Below the pieces are notes generated by a model. The model was not told the DNA's origin. It worked only from the letters and a program-made list of their open reading frames with translations, and made no database searches. A DNA stretch of 64,000 nucleotides from Ctena decussata (taxonomy: Eukaryota > Mollusca > Bivalvia > Lucinida > Lucinidae): NCBI GenBank assembly GCA_963989385.1, contig OZ022503.1, positions 92,204,638 through 92,268,637 on the forward strand, given 5' to 3'. The position numbers and the translations under genes were made by a program. Shown here piece by piece: positions 31,396-43,715 of this stretch (its first letter is position 1; each line of letters starts with the position of its first letter).

Positions 31396-32399
31396 GTTAT
31401 CTACCAGTGTATTACACTAACAAGGAAACTCTAACAACGTTAGAATTTTTTAAGTTTATATATAATGTAAATTCTATATACAAGAATACAATTTACAACT
31501 GTCACAATTACAATAATATACAACACATATCAGTTCATGTCGCTGGCCCAAGTAAGGAGTTTGTTTCAAATCTGTAATCGATTTGCGTACAATACGCAAA
31601 TAGATTACCGTCTGACGTCAACACCGTACTCGGCTCAGCGCCATGAACTAAAGGAAAACACAAAGGACAGAAAACGTTAGTTTGAGCTCATACAAAAAAA
31701 CAAGGCCTTATGTTGGTAGACTTCAATTCGTCGTTCCCTGGATCATGTCATGGGCCAGTCCATATATCATGAGGAACACCAACTCTTATTAACACGTGCA
31801 CGATTATATACTGGTCGCTCCCTGGATCGTACCAGGGACCAGTCTATATATATTAACACACCTTAGTGGACGAACACTGTCCCACACTTGATGTGACCTT
31901 CAGATCTTATCACAGAATCTGGCAAACTGTGCTAACCACTTCCGCCTACATTTTGTGCTTCCCGCCTCTGCTTAGGAACCATGCACAAACGGCGTTGTAA
32001 CTGCCTCTACCCGGGTTGGTATTAACCTGGAGACATATCGCATCTCCAGGTGAGACGTGGCTCTAAGCCCTAACAACTGACTGCCGGACTTGATGTGCCC
32101 TTCTAGGTCTTAACACAGAATCTGGGCACACAACAATATAACATCTTCAGTATAAGAATTAAACAGCCACGTCTAACTTTTCATTAAAAGATAGGCGTAT
32201 AAATACTATGCGTCTCACATTAAAATCATGCAATACGCTGTCCACGAGAGGTATTCACAAACAACCCATGCATAACGTAGCCACAATTTCCGTAAATGTT
32301 TTATTACCACAGTTACCCTAGAAACTGTAGCCTTACTGATTGAAAGGATTAAAATAATCTCGACGACATAGTGGACGATTAGATCCATTTCGTAACAAG
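31396..32399 (+). repeat. right ~1.0-kb inverted arm
   Basis: Inverted, near-identical partner of 11271-12275: inner end GTTATCTACC, outer end CGTAACAAG. The two short ORFs here (31371-31577 and 32215-32409) are shadows of the repeat. It lacks the ~16 bp (TGACTTCCGG...) that precede the left arm at the PPT. No target duplication is visible outside the arms. Confidence 0.8.
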
Positions 32400-32682
32400 C
32401 CTTCACCATACTGTAAACAAATTGATCGATTTGTGACAGTTGTGACGCATTTACATAACTGCGTCAACTGTTTCAGCCTTCGCATTTACTTGCTTATAAG
32501 TTATTAAGACCGGTACATTGTGGTCAAAATCAGAGGGACTGCTAGAAAAAAATGTAATTTTGCCATCCAATTAATCCTGCACGTGCCAATATTTCAAAGC
32601 CTCTCCTGCAACTCACACGATCACCCTACCCAACTTAAGGCACCTCTACCCCCGCCCCACCCCCCTTTCCTCCCCCACCCCT

Positions 32683-32722
32683 ACACACACACACACATAC
32701 ACACACACACACACACACACAA
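32683..32722. repeat. (AC)n microsatellite
   Basis: About 20 CA units with one T interruption, preceded by a C-rich tract. Confidence 0.95.
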
Positions 32723-33179
32723 CTTTTAACCTTTCTTTTACATGAAAAACTAAGCAAAATATAATAGATGTTTAGCCATAACAAATACTTGCATAACTTC
32801 AATGACTAAATCCTTGGATCAAAAGTGCAGTGCAGACCTGGGTTAGACTACTTCCAAAACAGCAGTCTAATCAGGGTCAGTACTATTTGATTTTCCTAGC
32901 AATTTCGACACACTGTCAGATGGTGAAAGTGGTAGGACAATTGCAGTAATGAAGATTTTGTTTCAACTTTATGCTTAGAAAATGACTTGGCCATACATGC
33001 TTATACACTCCTTTACACTCCATATAATTTCAGCCAACACTGAGAAGCAGCAAATGTTCTATTAAATGAGCTTTTGAGCATTAAAATTGCAGTATGCATT
33101 TTCATAACATATGTTTTGGCCCTCTGTAGAACTACCTTAATGAGGAGTTCTAATGAGGGGTTTACAACATACATATTTA

Positions 33180-33226
33180 CTTGTTAGTTGTTTACCCCCT
33201 TTTTTAGATTGTAAACAACTAACAAG
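33180..33226. other. perfect 16-bp hairpin
   Basis: CTTGTTAGTTGTTTAC and its exact reverse complement, separated by 15 bases. Possibly a miniature element tip or an RNA hairpin; nothing around it decides. Confidence 0.6.
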
Positions 33227-35274
33227 CATGTATTGATTCTTCCTAAGAAGAAACCAGAGATTTAATAAAATACATATTTATTATGAAATGCCAGGTTTGT
33301 CAAATAGTCTAGCTCATCAGGTGGGGGTGGGGGCTGTCAGCTCTGCAATGGCTTTGGTTCATAAAATTAAAATGCCACAGTGTGTTTATATACTCAGCGA
33401 TCTTTTGAGGGATTTGCTCTGAACTGTTGCCAAAAATCTCATGGAAATCTATCAGTAGGGGCAAATCTCATGCAAAAATTATATAATTTATAATGAATGG
33501 TACCTTAACTTTTCATTGAGAATGGAGAATTTCTCAAAATTTTAGTTCAATGAGATGTGTTCTCTAATATGATTCTGAGTCGCACTCACAAAAAACAAAA
33601 CAAATAAAAAGCACAGCTGTCCAGCAAACCAGAAAACTTGATTAAATATGTGGCAAAGGCTCAGGACTTGGTAATCCATTCTCTAAGTTGAATAATGGTA
33701 AGATATAAACATGATTAAACAAGAAAAATAATAGGCCAATATTTAGTGAGCCAAAGTGGAGTTATTCTTTATCATTTCTCTTCAAGTAAAATGTACATTT
33801 GTATGTTGTGGTGTCTCGTCACAGTTGCTTTTGATCAAAAATTAAAATTTAACACAAATTTCAAATGAACAAATTACTACTTTATAGGTATTCTAAATGT
33901 ATAAAGCTATGATCAAATTATTATATTCACAATTCCGCATGCAGTCTGACACTGCCCTTCAGTGTTTTCCCTATAAGTATAAATAAATAAATATCCAAAA
34001 TAAATTATAACATGTACATAATAGGAAAAAAATTCTGGAGACATTTCCACAAGTGATGGTTTTACGATAATGATTTTATAAAGACTCAGCTGGAGCATGA
34101 TAGCAATTCTGGGAATTCTGTCTTATTCAGCCATAAAAACATTTGTTGTGATCCATTAATAGAACCATCTATGCTCTTGCTGAAGTGCTTCTAATGAGAT
34201 TGAGGGCACAACAGGTGTTAATATGAAGCCCATTGATGCTGGTTCAACATTTATGGTGGAACTGTGTAATTGTTTTCATTCTAACATAGTCTTGACATGT
34301 AGACGGACAAACAGCATAATGCAACGTTCCACATAAATTGCAGGTTCCAGCAGTTAGCAGGGTATGCTCCATTCATTATTTTGTGCTCTTATAATGATAT
34401 AAAAAAGCTTGCTAGCATAATAAAGTCCTTAATATTTGGCCAATAAAATCCTCTGTGAAAATGCTTTTTAATAGGTTGCTGTGTGTGTGTGGGGGGGGGG
34501 GGGTAGATAGGAAGGGGCTATCTCTCATTCAACTGCACTAAACTGCATCCCTTTACAGTCATGACTCATCATTTAATGTCTGTCATCAAGCCTTTCTCTC
34601 TAGTAACTTAATAACTGATTAGTAATTACAAGTTTCTTTGCTTTGGTCAGACGCTGCAAACATTTAATTTGGATTTTATTAATCAGGAAATATAAAAATG
34701 TTTTTTATTTTTCAGTTTATGGTATCATTTCTATTGATAAAACTTCAATATGAGCCTTTTAATTTTCTTTATGAGATTTAAGCTAAAACATAACTTTTGG
34801 CATTTAATTCTATAGAATATATATTTCTTCATGCCCCCCCCCCGCCCAGGGCGGGCCTTCCCATCTCAGCAACAGGCCAAGCATTAAAAGTATTTTATTT
34901 GCAGTTGCCTATTAACTAGGATTTTTTGGAGAGTAGGTAGGTAGGCTTTCTTTTTAATCCCTGCAAACTATGAAAACAACAAAAACAAATAATAGTTAGA
35001 CTACATAAAATGTCACACACAGTTACAGTATTTACCCATAATACTAAGTTAACAGCATCCTACATTTTGAACATATCTATGTCACCCACAAATGGTGTAC
35101 CCAAAATGTGCAGGTATAAGGGAAAAATTGCTGACCAAGATCAGACTGCTCCTGGGTCTACACTGCTTGCTTAGACCTGTTTGTCTGTTTGTCTTACTAT
35201 ACAGGTTGATCACGGTAAATGTGCCCTTAAATGAAAAAAAAAGATCTAGGGTGTCCTAAGTGGCTATTTTTTTC

Positions 35275-35284
<10 letters not shown>

Positions 35285-35306
<22 letters not shown>

Positions 35307-35319
35307 GGGGGGGGGAGGT
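35285..35319. repeat. long G-run, potential G-quadruplex
   Basis: About 35 bases of almost pure G with two A interruptions after a T tract. A C-run follows at 35520-35540. Confidence 0.8.
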
Positions 35320-35639
35320 GAATTTTGGTGGGTAGGTACGCAGTTGCTATCTACCCCTCAAAAGTGCAGGGTCAGACTTTTTTGCAAATTTTGAGTGAAA
35401 ACAGCTTATTTTTTTTCACTGATTTTTGAGGCCAGATTATTTTTTGAAATCCCCTTATGAGCTATTTTTTTTTTCTTGCATACCCAAAGACAGGGAATTT
35501 TTTCGAAAAATATACCAGCCCCCCTCCCCCCACCCCACCCCAGAATAAATGGTCGGTCCCTTAGCGCCTAGCGGGACAGGGTTTTGACAGATTTATGAGG
35601 AAGGGCAAGCTGTCTCTTGTACTTTTTGTGGGATGCCTT

Positions 35640-35870
35640 CTGAAAGGGTACGTGTGTTGGGGGGCGGGGGGGGGTCGCCCGGGGCAGAATTCTTTAGAAG
35701 GGCGAGTGGTCTCAGAATTTAGGGCGCGTTGTCTTGGGGGAAGTTGTCTGGGGGAGTTGTCTCAGAATCTGGGGCGAGTTGTCACCTGAAGGTGACGGTG
35801 GGGCGACTTGTCTTGGGGCGAGATTTTTGTGGGGCGAGTTCAAGTTGTCTTGGGGCGCGTTGTCCGTAAT
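35640..35870 (+). repeat. G-rich minisatellite (GGGGCGAGTTGTCT-type)
   Basis: Repeated variants of TTGGGGCGAGTTGTC with spacers of about 12-30 bases, plus a GTCACCTGAAGGTGAC palindrome at about 35780-35795. The ORFs here are low-complexity artefacts. Confidence 0.7.
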
Positions 35871-36259
35871 TCGATTAAAGCATGTCCTAGGTTTCACTTA
35901 AAATATTTATTTAAGATATTTGTTATCACTCCGCATGCTCCTGCTTGTTCCACTATCAATTAAATAGCCGGTCAATCACTCAATGTTTATCGTTTGTCAA
36001 ACTTTGTGGTTGACCAGTGTGTTTGTTTTGCTTTCTCTCGTTCTCGGCGTGTAGCCTAAATTCAGAAGCCCAAAAAATCGCAGGCAGACAGACTAACGCA
36101 AAATCTTAATAAATTCACAGTATGCTAAATGATAACAAGCTTTACTATACCATAAATGAAGAAACAGTTGGTCTCCTCAAGTCGATCCAGCTGAAAAAAT
36201 GTCTGTGTGTTGACAAACGCACGTGCCGTGTATACGTAAAAATGACCAACTTCATTATC

Positions 36260-36440
36260 GATTTTCAACGAAAATAGACTTTCTCCCGAAGATATACCGC
36301 GCTAAAAGACGTCGAATGTATGAACTTCGGTTCAGTTATAATGGCATCTAATTTGGTTTGTGGGACAATTTTCTTTGCAAAATAACTTTGGGGTACTGTC
36401 GTAGGGTTTTACTTTTCTGAAAAACGGTTGTCCAAATGTG
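36260..36440 (+). repeat. short dispersed repeat, related to 10900-11100
   Basis: GACTTTCTCCCGA and GTGGGACAATTTTCTTTGC-like blocks are shared with 10900-11100. Confidence 0.45.
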
Positions 36441-37305
36441 ATCGTTGTTTGGGTGTGCAAACTGCATTGAGGTACCGATATGCGTCTGATTTCAATAACA
36501 AAACATCAAATTTCATTGTGATCTGGTCCGTTGGAAATCTATGACTGCATATCTTATCAAACGAGCATTATTTTTGGACTGTTTCTGTTCAAAATTTCCG
36601 GCCATTTTTTTCCGGCGAAAAAAGGGATTATTTCTTTGTGCGTAGACGACCGCTCAGAAAATGAATTACTCAAATGTGATGAGTCTGCGTTCCAACTGAT
36701 AGCACTATTTAAATCATGAAGCGAAAGTAAAATAACACAAACAGAAGAGTATACAGGAAAATGCAGATGTTCTATTTATTACACGATGCAAGTCGTTGTC
36801 GGCTAGTATATCGATTTAGAACATTCTATCCTGCACAGTTGTTGAAAAATCTATGTCGTCGAAACATTGCACTATTGAAAGCATTGACAAAAAGAAAAAA
36901 ATGCAAGAAAACACAAGAAAATGTCAGTTTTGTACACCGCATAAATACAGGGAGCCATTATCGGTTGTAGAACAAATTTTAATATTCTACCTTGTACAGT
37001 TGATGTGAAATCTGTCACGAAATCTTTCACAATAACAGCATTTAGAAGGATTCCGCGCGATGCGATGTCTCACCTGTCAACCCATTAGCATACACCAGAG
37101 TTAAATCAGAAAACACGAAGGCAATTTACGCCGCCGACGACGACATAAGAAAAATAATACCCATGTTTTGCTTCTGCTAGGTGAAAGCGAGACAAAACTG
37201 ACGAATGCAAGGAAGAACATATAGGAGAATGCTGAATAACAAGTCGGTGTCACCTTGCATACCAAATATGGCCACCTGCCTTGAACAAGTAAATTCATTG
37301 AATTT

Positions 37306-38212
37306 ATATCCCCCGCCATTATGGCTAATCTGTATATGGCTTATTTTCAGTTTGATAAAATTTTGTTCACTGGTGACTTAGTTAAGACTGAACCTGTGGA
37401 CTTTAAATCAAGGGGAAATAAGCCATGTATAAGTAAGACCATTTTAAACAACTTTCTTCAGCATCTTCTCCCTGTGATAATATGTGTTTATATCCAGTTT
37501 GAAGAAATTTTGTTCATTTGCAACTAAGTTATGGCTAATTAGTTTATTGTAAATCAAATCAAGGGCAGTAACTCATGCATTACTGATACCATCATGACAA
37601 AACTTACATGCAGTGTCATGTTATGATGATACATAATTGCTTTAAGTTTCGTGAAATTCTGTTGATTGGTTATATAGTTATGACTCAATATGTCTATTTT
37701 AAAGCAATTCATGGTTATAAGGTCATGCATTACTGAAGCAAGTCCAACAAAACTTATCATACACACCCGTTAAAGTAATACATATTTAGTACAAGTTTCA
37801 TAGAATTCCATTCTTTAATTACTTAGTTATGGCTAAATTTGTTGAGTTTAAACTGATTCAGGGGCAGTAACTCATGCACTACTGGCGTCATTCTAACAAA
37901 ACTTTATGTGCACAACTGTTTAACGGTAAGACACATTTAAGTTTCATGAAATTCTGATAATTTGTTACTTATTTATGGCTCATTTTATCATTTTGAAAGC
38001 AATTCAAGGGCAATAACTCATGCATTACTGAAACCAGTGTGCCAAATCTTCACATGCATGAGCACCTGATAGTGATATACATTTATTTTAGGTTTCATGA
38101 AATTCCGTTCAATGGTTACTTAGTAATGGCTCCGGACGGAAAGACGGACGGACGGAAGGACAGACGAACGGACATAGAGAAAAATATATCCCTCCGCCTT
38201 CGGCGGGGGATA
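37306..38212 (+). mobile_element. tandem-repeat element ending in a CCTCCGCC hairpin
   Basis: Starts ATATCCCCCGCC, contains about five ~165-bp imperfect units (landmarks GGCAGTAACTCATGCATTACTG and TTTCATGAAATTCTG..GATTGGTTA), then GGACGGACGG microsatellite, and ends in the hairpin TATCCCTCCGCC-TTC-GGCGGGGGATA (38187-38212). No protein. The architecture is the mirror image of the hairpin-headed elements at 7109 and 49904. Confidence 0.6.
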
Positions 38213-38348
38213 ACAACAGAGAGGCGCGTAATCAAATGATAAGAAATGCTCGGCTATGATGTGGAAGGATGCGGGTTCGCATCCCCACTTTGCCAGCTGG
38301 CGACAGAGAAACTGTCTCTGTTAACCCTTCAGTAAATAAATTTCTGTT

Positions 38349-40520
38349 TATACCCCCGATGGAACCTCGGGTGGCATATTAAAATCGCACCGTCCGTCCG
38401 TCAGTCCGTTCGTCCGTCCGTTACAAATCATGTGTCAGCGATAACTTTAAAACTATTGAAGCAAATTTGATGAAACTTCACAGGAAGATAAAAAAATAAT
38501 GAGAAGGTGTCTCGCGCGCAAGACTTAAATCCCTACGCCCAAGTTGAAGGCCACAATTCGGTCAAAGGTAAAATTGTGTCTCTTAATTGTGTCCCAGCAA
38601 AAATTTCAAAACTATTGATGCAAATCATAGAAAGATAAAGCATAATGAGAAGGTGTGTCGCGCACAAGGCTTTGGTCCCTACGCTCAAGGTCAAGGCCAC
38701 AGTTGGGTCAAAAGTCAAATTGTGTCTCAAAATAGGGTCTCAGCGATTACTTATAAACTACTGAAACAAATTAAATGAAACTTCACAGAAAGATAAAGCA
38801 TACTAAGAAGGTGTGTTGCACATAAGATCTTGGTTGCATGGTTCAAGCTCAATGTCACAATTAAGGGTCAAAGGTCAAATCTTATCTCTGGGATAACTTA
38901 AAACCTGCTGAATCGAATGTCATCAGACTTCACAGAAAGGTAAACCATAATAAGAAGTATGTTACAGAAAATATTTAGGATCCCAAATCCAAGGTCAAGG
39001 TCAGAATTTGAGGTCAGAGGTCAAATCATGTCACGGCAATTACTCAAAAAGTACCGAATCAAACTTTATAAAATGATAAAGCCTTATGAGAATATTTTCC
39101 ATGCACAAGACATAGGTTCCCACACCCAAGGTCAAGGTCATAGCCAGAGCTCAAACGTCAAACAGTTTTTCCTCAATTACCTAAAACTACTGAAGCAAAC
39201 TTGATCAATTTGAGAAAATTATCATGCGATTTAAACGCACTGGCTATAACATAGATGTAATGCGACAGTCTGCATGCATAGTGATTAAACCAATCACGGT
39301 TGACAACTTTGCTGTCCTCTTTAATTGCACGCCGGTGGGTCGGGGTTCAGACTCTATAATAGCCCCTCCATAAAGCTATATATTAGTTGGTTGGAGCCGG
39401 ATGTTTGTCTGTTTCTTGGCCCACCGGGTTCAACTGGTGGTCTTCTTTTGGTCCAGTGTTCTAGTGGTGTTGCTGACGCCCCAGGGATCTCCAGGTGTCT
39501 CAACACGTTTTGGCTGTCGATTCCTCATCCTTGCTTCATCACAGTCTTTTCTAGATGACTCTCTGATGAGTTAGGGGACCTCCATACGCACCGAACTACC
39601 AACTAATTGTGAGCACCGCGGCGGAGGGTGAGGGTGAAGGTTTGGGCCCAGTAAAACCGGTTTAAACCCCCCAGTAGTTATTACTGACCGTCCCAAGGCG
39701 GTACTTTCGTTGCGGTTGCATTTGTTTTATGTTCGGTGCTGTTTTATTGTGTTTTAATTTTAACCCTTCTGTAATAAAAGTAGAAAATAGGTAAAAACAG
39801 TTGTTAAATGTTTTTCGTATAATTTGCTAAGTCTTGTGTAACCCTTCTGTTGGTCTAAATTATTTAGTTCAGTAAAAATAGCTGAATTGCCACCTATTTG
39901 GGAAAGAGCTGCTGACTCGGCTTATCACTTGTAATTGATTGCTTTTGGGATGTCTTTGTCAATCTTTCCCTTTGATGTTTGGGATAGGGTTTGGGATCTG
40001 ATTCAGTCAGTTCCTGAAGTGTAGTTACTCTTTAAATTTACCCTTTAAATTTTTATTAAACTTCATGAAAAGGTATAAAGCAATGAGCGAATATGTCACA
40101 AACAAAATTTGGTTATGTTGCCTAAAGTCAGGACCACAGTCGGGGCTCAGAGGTCAAATCATGCCTCTGAACTGACTCAAAACTGCTTAAACGATTTTCA
40201 TCAAGTTTCACTTAAAGGTAAAACCTGATAAAATGGTAACGTAAAGAAAAATAAAGTATAATGAGAAGTTACGTAAGGTCCGACATTTAGGTTACCACAT
40301 CCAATGTCAAGGACACAACACAGTTTGGTTAGTGGTTTCGTGAATTCGTTTAGTGAATTACGTCCCCTTGAATCTTCTTAAACTTCCAAAGTGCATTGAA
40401 TTTTACAGAAATGTAAAAAGAAATGAGAATGTATATCATGTGCAAGACTCAGGTTATTTGCCCAAGGTCAAGATCACAACTAGGGCTCAAAGGTTGGTTT
40501 AAGGGGCCTTCAGGGGGGGC
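38349..40520 (+). mobile_element. hairpin-headed tandem element, interrupted at 39215-40040
   Basis: Head ATACCCCCGA...TCGGGTGGCATA followed by GTCCGTCCGTC microsatellite, then ~150-bp units with CAAGGTCAAGGCCACA, GGTCAAAGGTCAAAT and GAAACTTCACAGAAAGATAAAGCATAA. The unit pattern resumes at about 40045 after an unrelated 0.83-kb insert. Confidence 0.6.
39215..40040 (+). repeat. ~0.86-kb interspersed repeat, copy A
   Basis: Starts GAAAATTATCATGCGATTTA and ends GTAGTTACTCTTTA, with the same ends as copy B (51720-52581). Inner landmarks are GCGACAGTCTGC, CACGCCGGTGGGTCGGGG, GGGATCTCCAGGTGTCTCAA and GACCGTCCCAAGGCGGTACT. Imperfect AATTT flanks may be a target duplication. Confidence 0.75.
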
Positions 40521-40884
40521 ATTTGTTACACATTTTAATCTTTCTTGTTCGAATCAAGGAAGGCTCAATGCAGCAAAAAGTTAGGGATGGGCCTTGCCTT
40601 TTATTTGCAGTGCCTAAGTTGCGGTAGATCGCTAATACACACCCCCTCTAAAGCCACCTTTATTTCAGGATCTTTGATCATGTTTTGTTTGTTCTCTCAT
40701 ATTAGTTTTCATCATTTCATTGTTTTTTCCACCATGCGGTGTGTCATTTTTCATCTATTATCTCTTTACTATTTTGTAGATGGTAGCTCAACCATAAAAC
40801 CTTAAGTGTATGTAAGTGGGATTACCTTTACACAAATCAATAAAAGCATCATAAACGACTGCGTGATATCCCGCCACTGCAAAC

Positions 40885-42789
40885 AAAGGACTACGTGCAT
40901 TAAGGCCCAAAAATGGCCCCCAACCAAAATGACTCATATTGCTATGAATAATAGCTGTTTTATTCCTCTATATAAAACTGGTAAGGAAATTGGTGACAGA
41001 CATCATATCTGGGGACAAAATGGGGTCAAAGTTTATAACCCTTATGCCATTTCTGTACAAGGAAAATTACATTGTCATGTATATGTTTGTAGCATGTAAT
41101 TATACTTTTCCTTTTGAATGAGTTAAATTAAATATCCTGCATACAAACTATTTGCGGGATATATAAATTTTGTCTTTTCGTCCGTTTGGCAATTTGTTAG
41201 TGTATTTGTTCATCCGTCTGTTCGTCTGTCATTTTCCTTCAAAGCTTTGCGTTAAACGTTTTTTGTTTGCTCTTATCTCGTATACTGCATGTCAGCTTCT
41301 TTTCATATTTGGTTCATGATATCTCTGTAGGGGTTCTTTTGACAAGGGATATAAAAGCCCCGGGGTTGGGCCCCTGGGTGGGGCCAGTGATCAATAATTA
41401 GGACTTAGGCATTCGTTGTAAATGATTGCTATTAATAGTGTCAGTATACAAGAATAGGGTCTCTTGATCTACATAAAGAGCAATATTAAAATTGATAAGT
41501 TGACACCATTTTTGCTGCTGCTCTAAGGTCAAGGTCACAGACATCAAAACTTATATTGGGTTTGCGTTAAAGTTTTCTGTAAATAATTGTTTTGATTAGG
41601 CAGATGTAGTGGTGGGGTATACATAATCCCCTGCCCACTTGTTCTCTGATCCACCTTCAGCCCTTGCTTTTGAAGGAACTTATTTATGATTTTTATTAGT
41701 GATATGATTACTTTCATAAATATAGTGTCACATGATAATAAAAATGTTTTGCTGTCCATTTCACCTATATCTGTGCTGAAATGTGTCACTCAGTTTTGAG
41801 AGCCAAAATGGCAACATTTTAAGGTATTTGTTAGCTGACTTCAAAACCAGTCAATTTCTGCTTGACATCTGTCAGTGTGTACCAAAACAAATCATTTTAT
41901 TGATTTTATATGCAGAATCTTAGGTTTATTCAGTTTAATGAATAAAATAGATACCTTCCTACTTTATAAACATGTAGGTATATCCAACAAAATGTTAAAA
42001 CTTCGAAAAACAATTTCTGAAATAGTGGCGCCATGATCAGTAAAGTAAGTCTAACTTAAGCAAGGTACCGTAATTTTAATTAATAGTGAGATAAAAATTC
42101 CTAAGCAGCAAGTACAAACCCTGATAAGACTTCTTTTTATTTGGAACAGTTTGCTCAGGGGCTAGACTATTTTTTTGAAAAGAATGCTGCTTTTGGAAAG
42201 CTGCTGAACTGTGAAAGGTCCAATTTTAGGATAATTCAATCAGTGGAACATTTTTAGGATATTTACTGTAATTTGTTGAAAGGTGGTAACATTTTAGGGT
42301 AATCCAGTTTGTGACGGTTTACTTAAAATCATATTTAAATCTTAGTTCTTATGCCTTTGAATCAACAGTTACAGCCAGGTATACATTTCACCATGTTTAT
42401 TACAGGCAAACTATAGGTAAACGGCTGTCTGCAGAATTCAGATTTTTAAAAAATTAAATATGAGCACAATCAAAATCTTTTAATATGATGCGATTTATAG
42501 CAATATACATCATATGTTAAAAGGAATTTTTGGTTAAAGGTTGTGCTCTATTCCAATTTCTAAACTGAATGACTAAAAATTGAGCAAAAAACGATGAATA
42601 CCATGGTTTTAGCCTGTTTCAGCAGCCGATTTTCCATACTTAACGCTCAGCAAGATTCAAATTGAAACTGAAATGGAACACTAGAAATATTGGTCTAACG
42701 AAATCGTGCAACGAAATACTTTTATCTCGACTTTCATGTTTTGGCCTCAGATGGGGGCCAAAAATTGGCCTTAACGCACGTAGTCCTTT
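40885..42789. mobile_element. inverted-repeat-bounded element, 1.9 kb
   Basis: AAAGGACTACGTGCATTAAG and GCCCAAAAATGGCCCCC (40885-40921) recur inverted at 42753-42789 with a few mismatches. No transposase frame is visible. A GTCCGTTTGG..GTCTGTTCGTCTGTC stretch at about 41175-41240 suggests a hairpin-type element inside. Superfamily unknown. Confidence 0.5.
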
Positions 42790-43072
42790 CAGAAAAGTCC
42801 CTTCACTCTGATTTTAATTATTTTTTCCTGATTTTATACATGTATGCGGGCCCTGGGTAGGGGCAGATACGACCGGTGGACTAAATTCTGCTCATAACAG
42901 AAAGCTTACGATTCTTCAATAATTTCATTCAATCCCGCGGGTAAAACACTGTCATCTTTAAAGGAAACTTATAATACTTTGATAATACGTTGCAATTTAC
43001 AGGAAAATCCTGTATACGCCAGTTATTGAACATAAACGTATACATACCAAAATTAGAGCAACAGACGCTCGT

Positions 43073-43260
43073 TTCTGTATTTAAACTCTTCAATGTCGCT
43101 AATTCCCTAAAATTTTAAAGAAAAGAGATGATGGACAGGTCTCGGCAGGCACTGAGCACCCCTGTCCGAGCCACACTGACTGTCGCATTCCGCTGGACAC
43201 ATTAGCTGCAGACATCAGGTAAGAGACGCCTACGTATTAACCCGCGAGCGCAGGCGTATG
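43073..43260 (-). repeat. minus-strand fragment of the ~0.5-kb tandem unit
   Basis: The reverse complement carries GCCTGCGCTCGCGGGTTAATAC, GTAGGCGTCTCTTACCTGATG, GCAGCTAATGTGTCC and GCCTGCCGAGACCTG, as in the 4-6 kb array. Confidence 0.6.
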
Positions 43261-43715
43261 GAAGCAAAAGGTACTGACAGCCAGCGGGAAAACATAATAT
43301 ACCCCACTAACATGTGGCGGGGTATAAAATCTCGCGAGGTTACCTTTCACTGAGCACAGCTCAAGATTGCAGAAGTCAAATGTGCATCTCTGGTCACAAA
43401 AAGTGTATCTCCCTGGTAAATACGGCAATGATCCCTTGAATGAAGACAACAATAAAGATAATTATAACAGGCACGATTTTAGACTGAAATTCGTAAAACG
43501 AGGAGTGTCAGACACTCTGTAGATTTTTCAGTTGCTTCCATTATATTATTGTTCGTAGTGATCGTGCAGTCTGTGCTGAAATGATATATATTATCAAAGA
43601 AATCACATGAACACAAAAAAATAGAGTTCATTTTATTGGGTATAAAGTACAATGTTATATTGGTCCTCTACCACCAGTTAGAGCAGAACTATCCCCTTCA
43701 GCAAATTCAGTAATA

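Larger units (their letters stand above)
32400..37300. other. intergenic, low-complexity rich
   Basis: No gene recognised. Contents are an (AC)n tract at 32683-32722, a hairpin at 33180-33226, (GT)n then a G-run at 34481-34503, G-runs at 35285-35319, a G-rich minisatellite at 35640-35870, and a short dispersed repeat at 36260-36440. Confidence 0.6.

Noticed and set aside
35595..35789. Gly-rich ORF
   Set aside because: A translation of the G-rich minisatellite.
37306..40520. CRISPR-like array because of regularly spaced repeats
   Set aside because: The units are ~150-165 bp, imperfect and without short identical repeats or unique spacers; the context is eukaryotic.
40545..41099. Two adjacent plus-strand ORFs (86 and 97 aa) as exons
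   Set aside because: No splice-consistent structure or domain; the second overlaps the inverted-repeat element starting at 40885.
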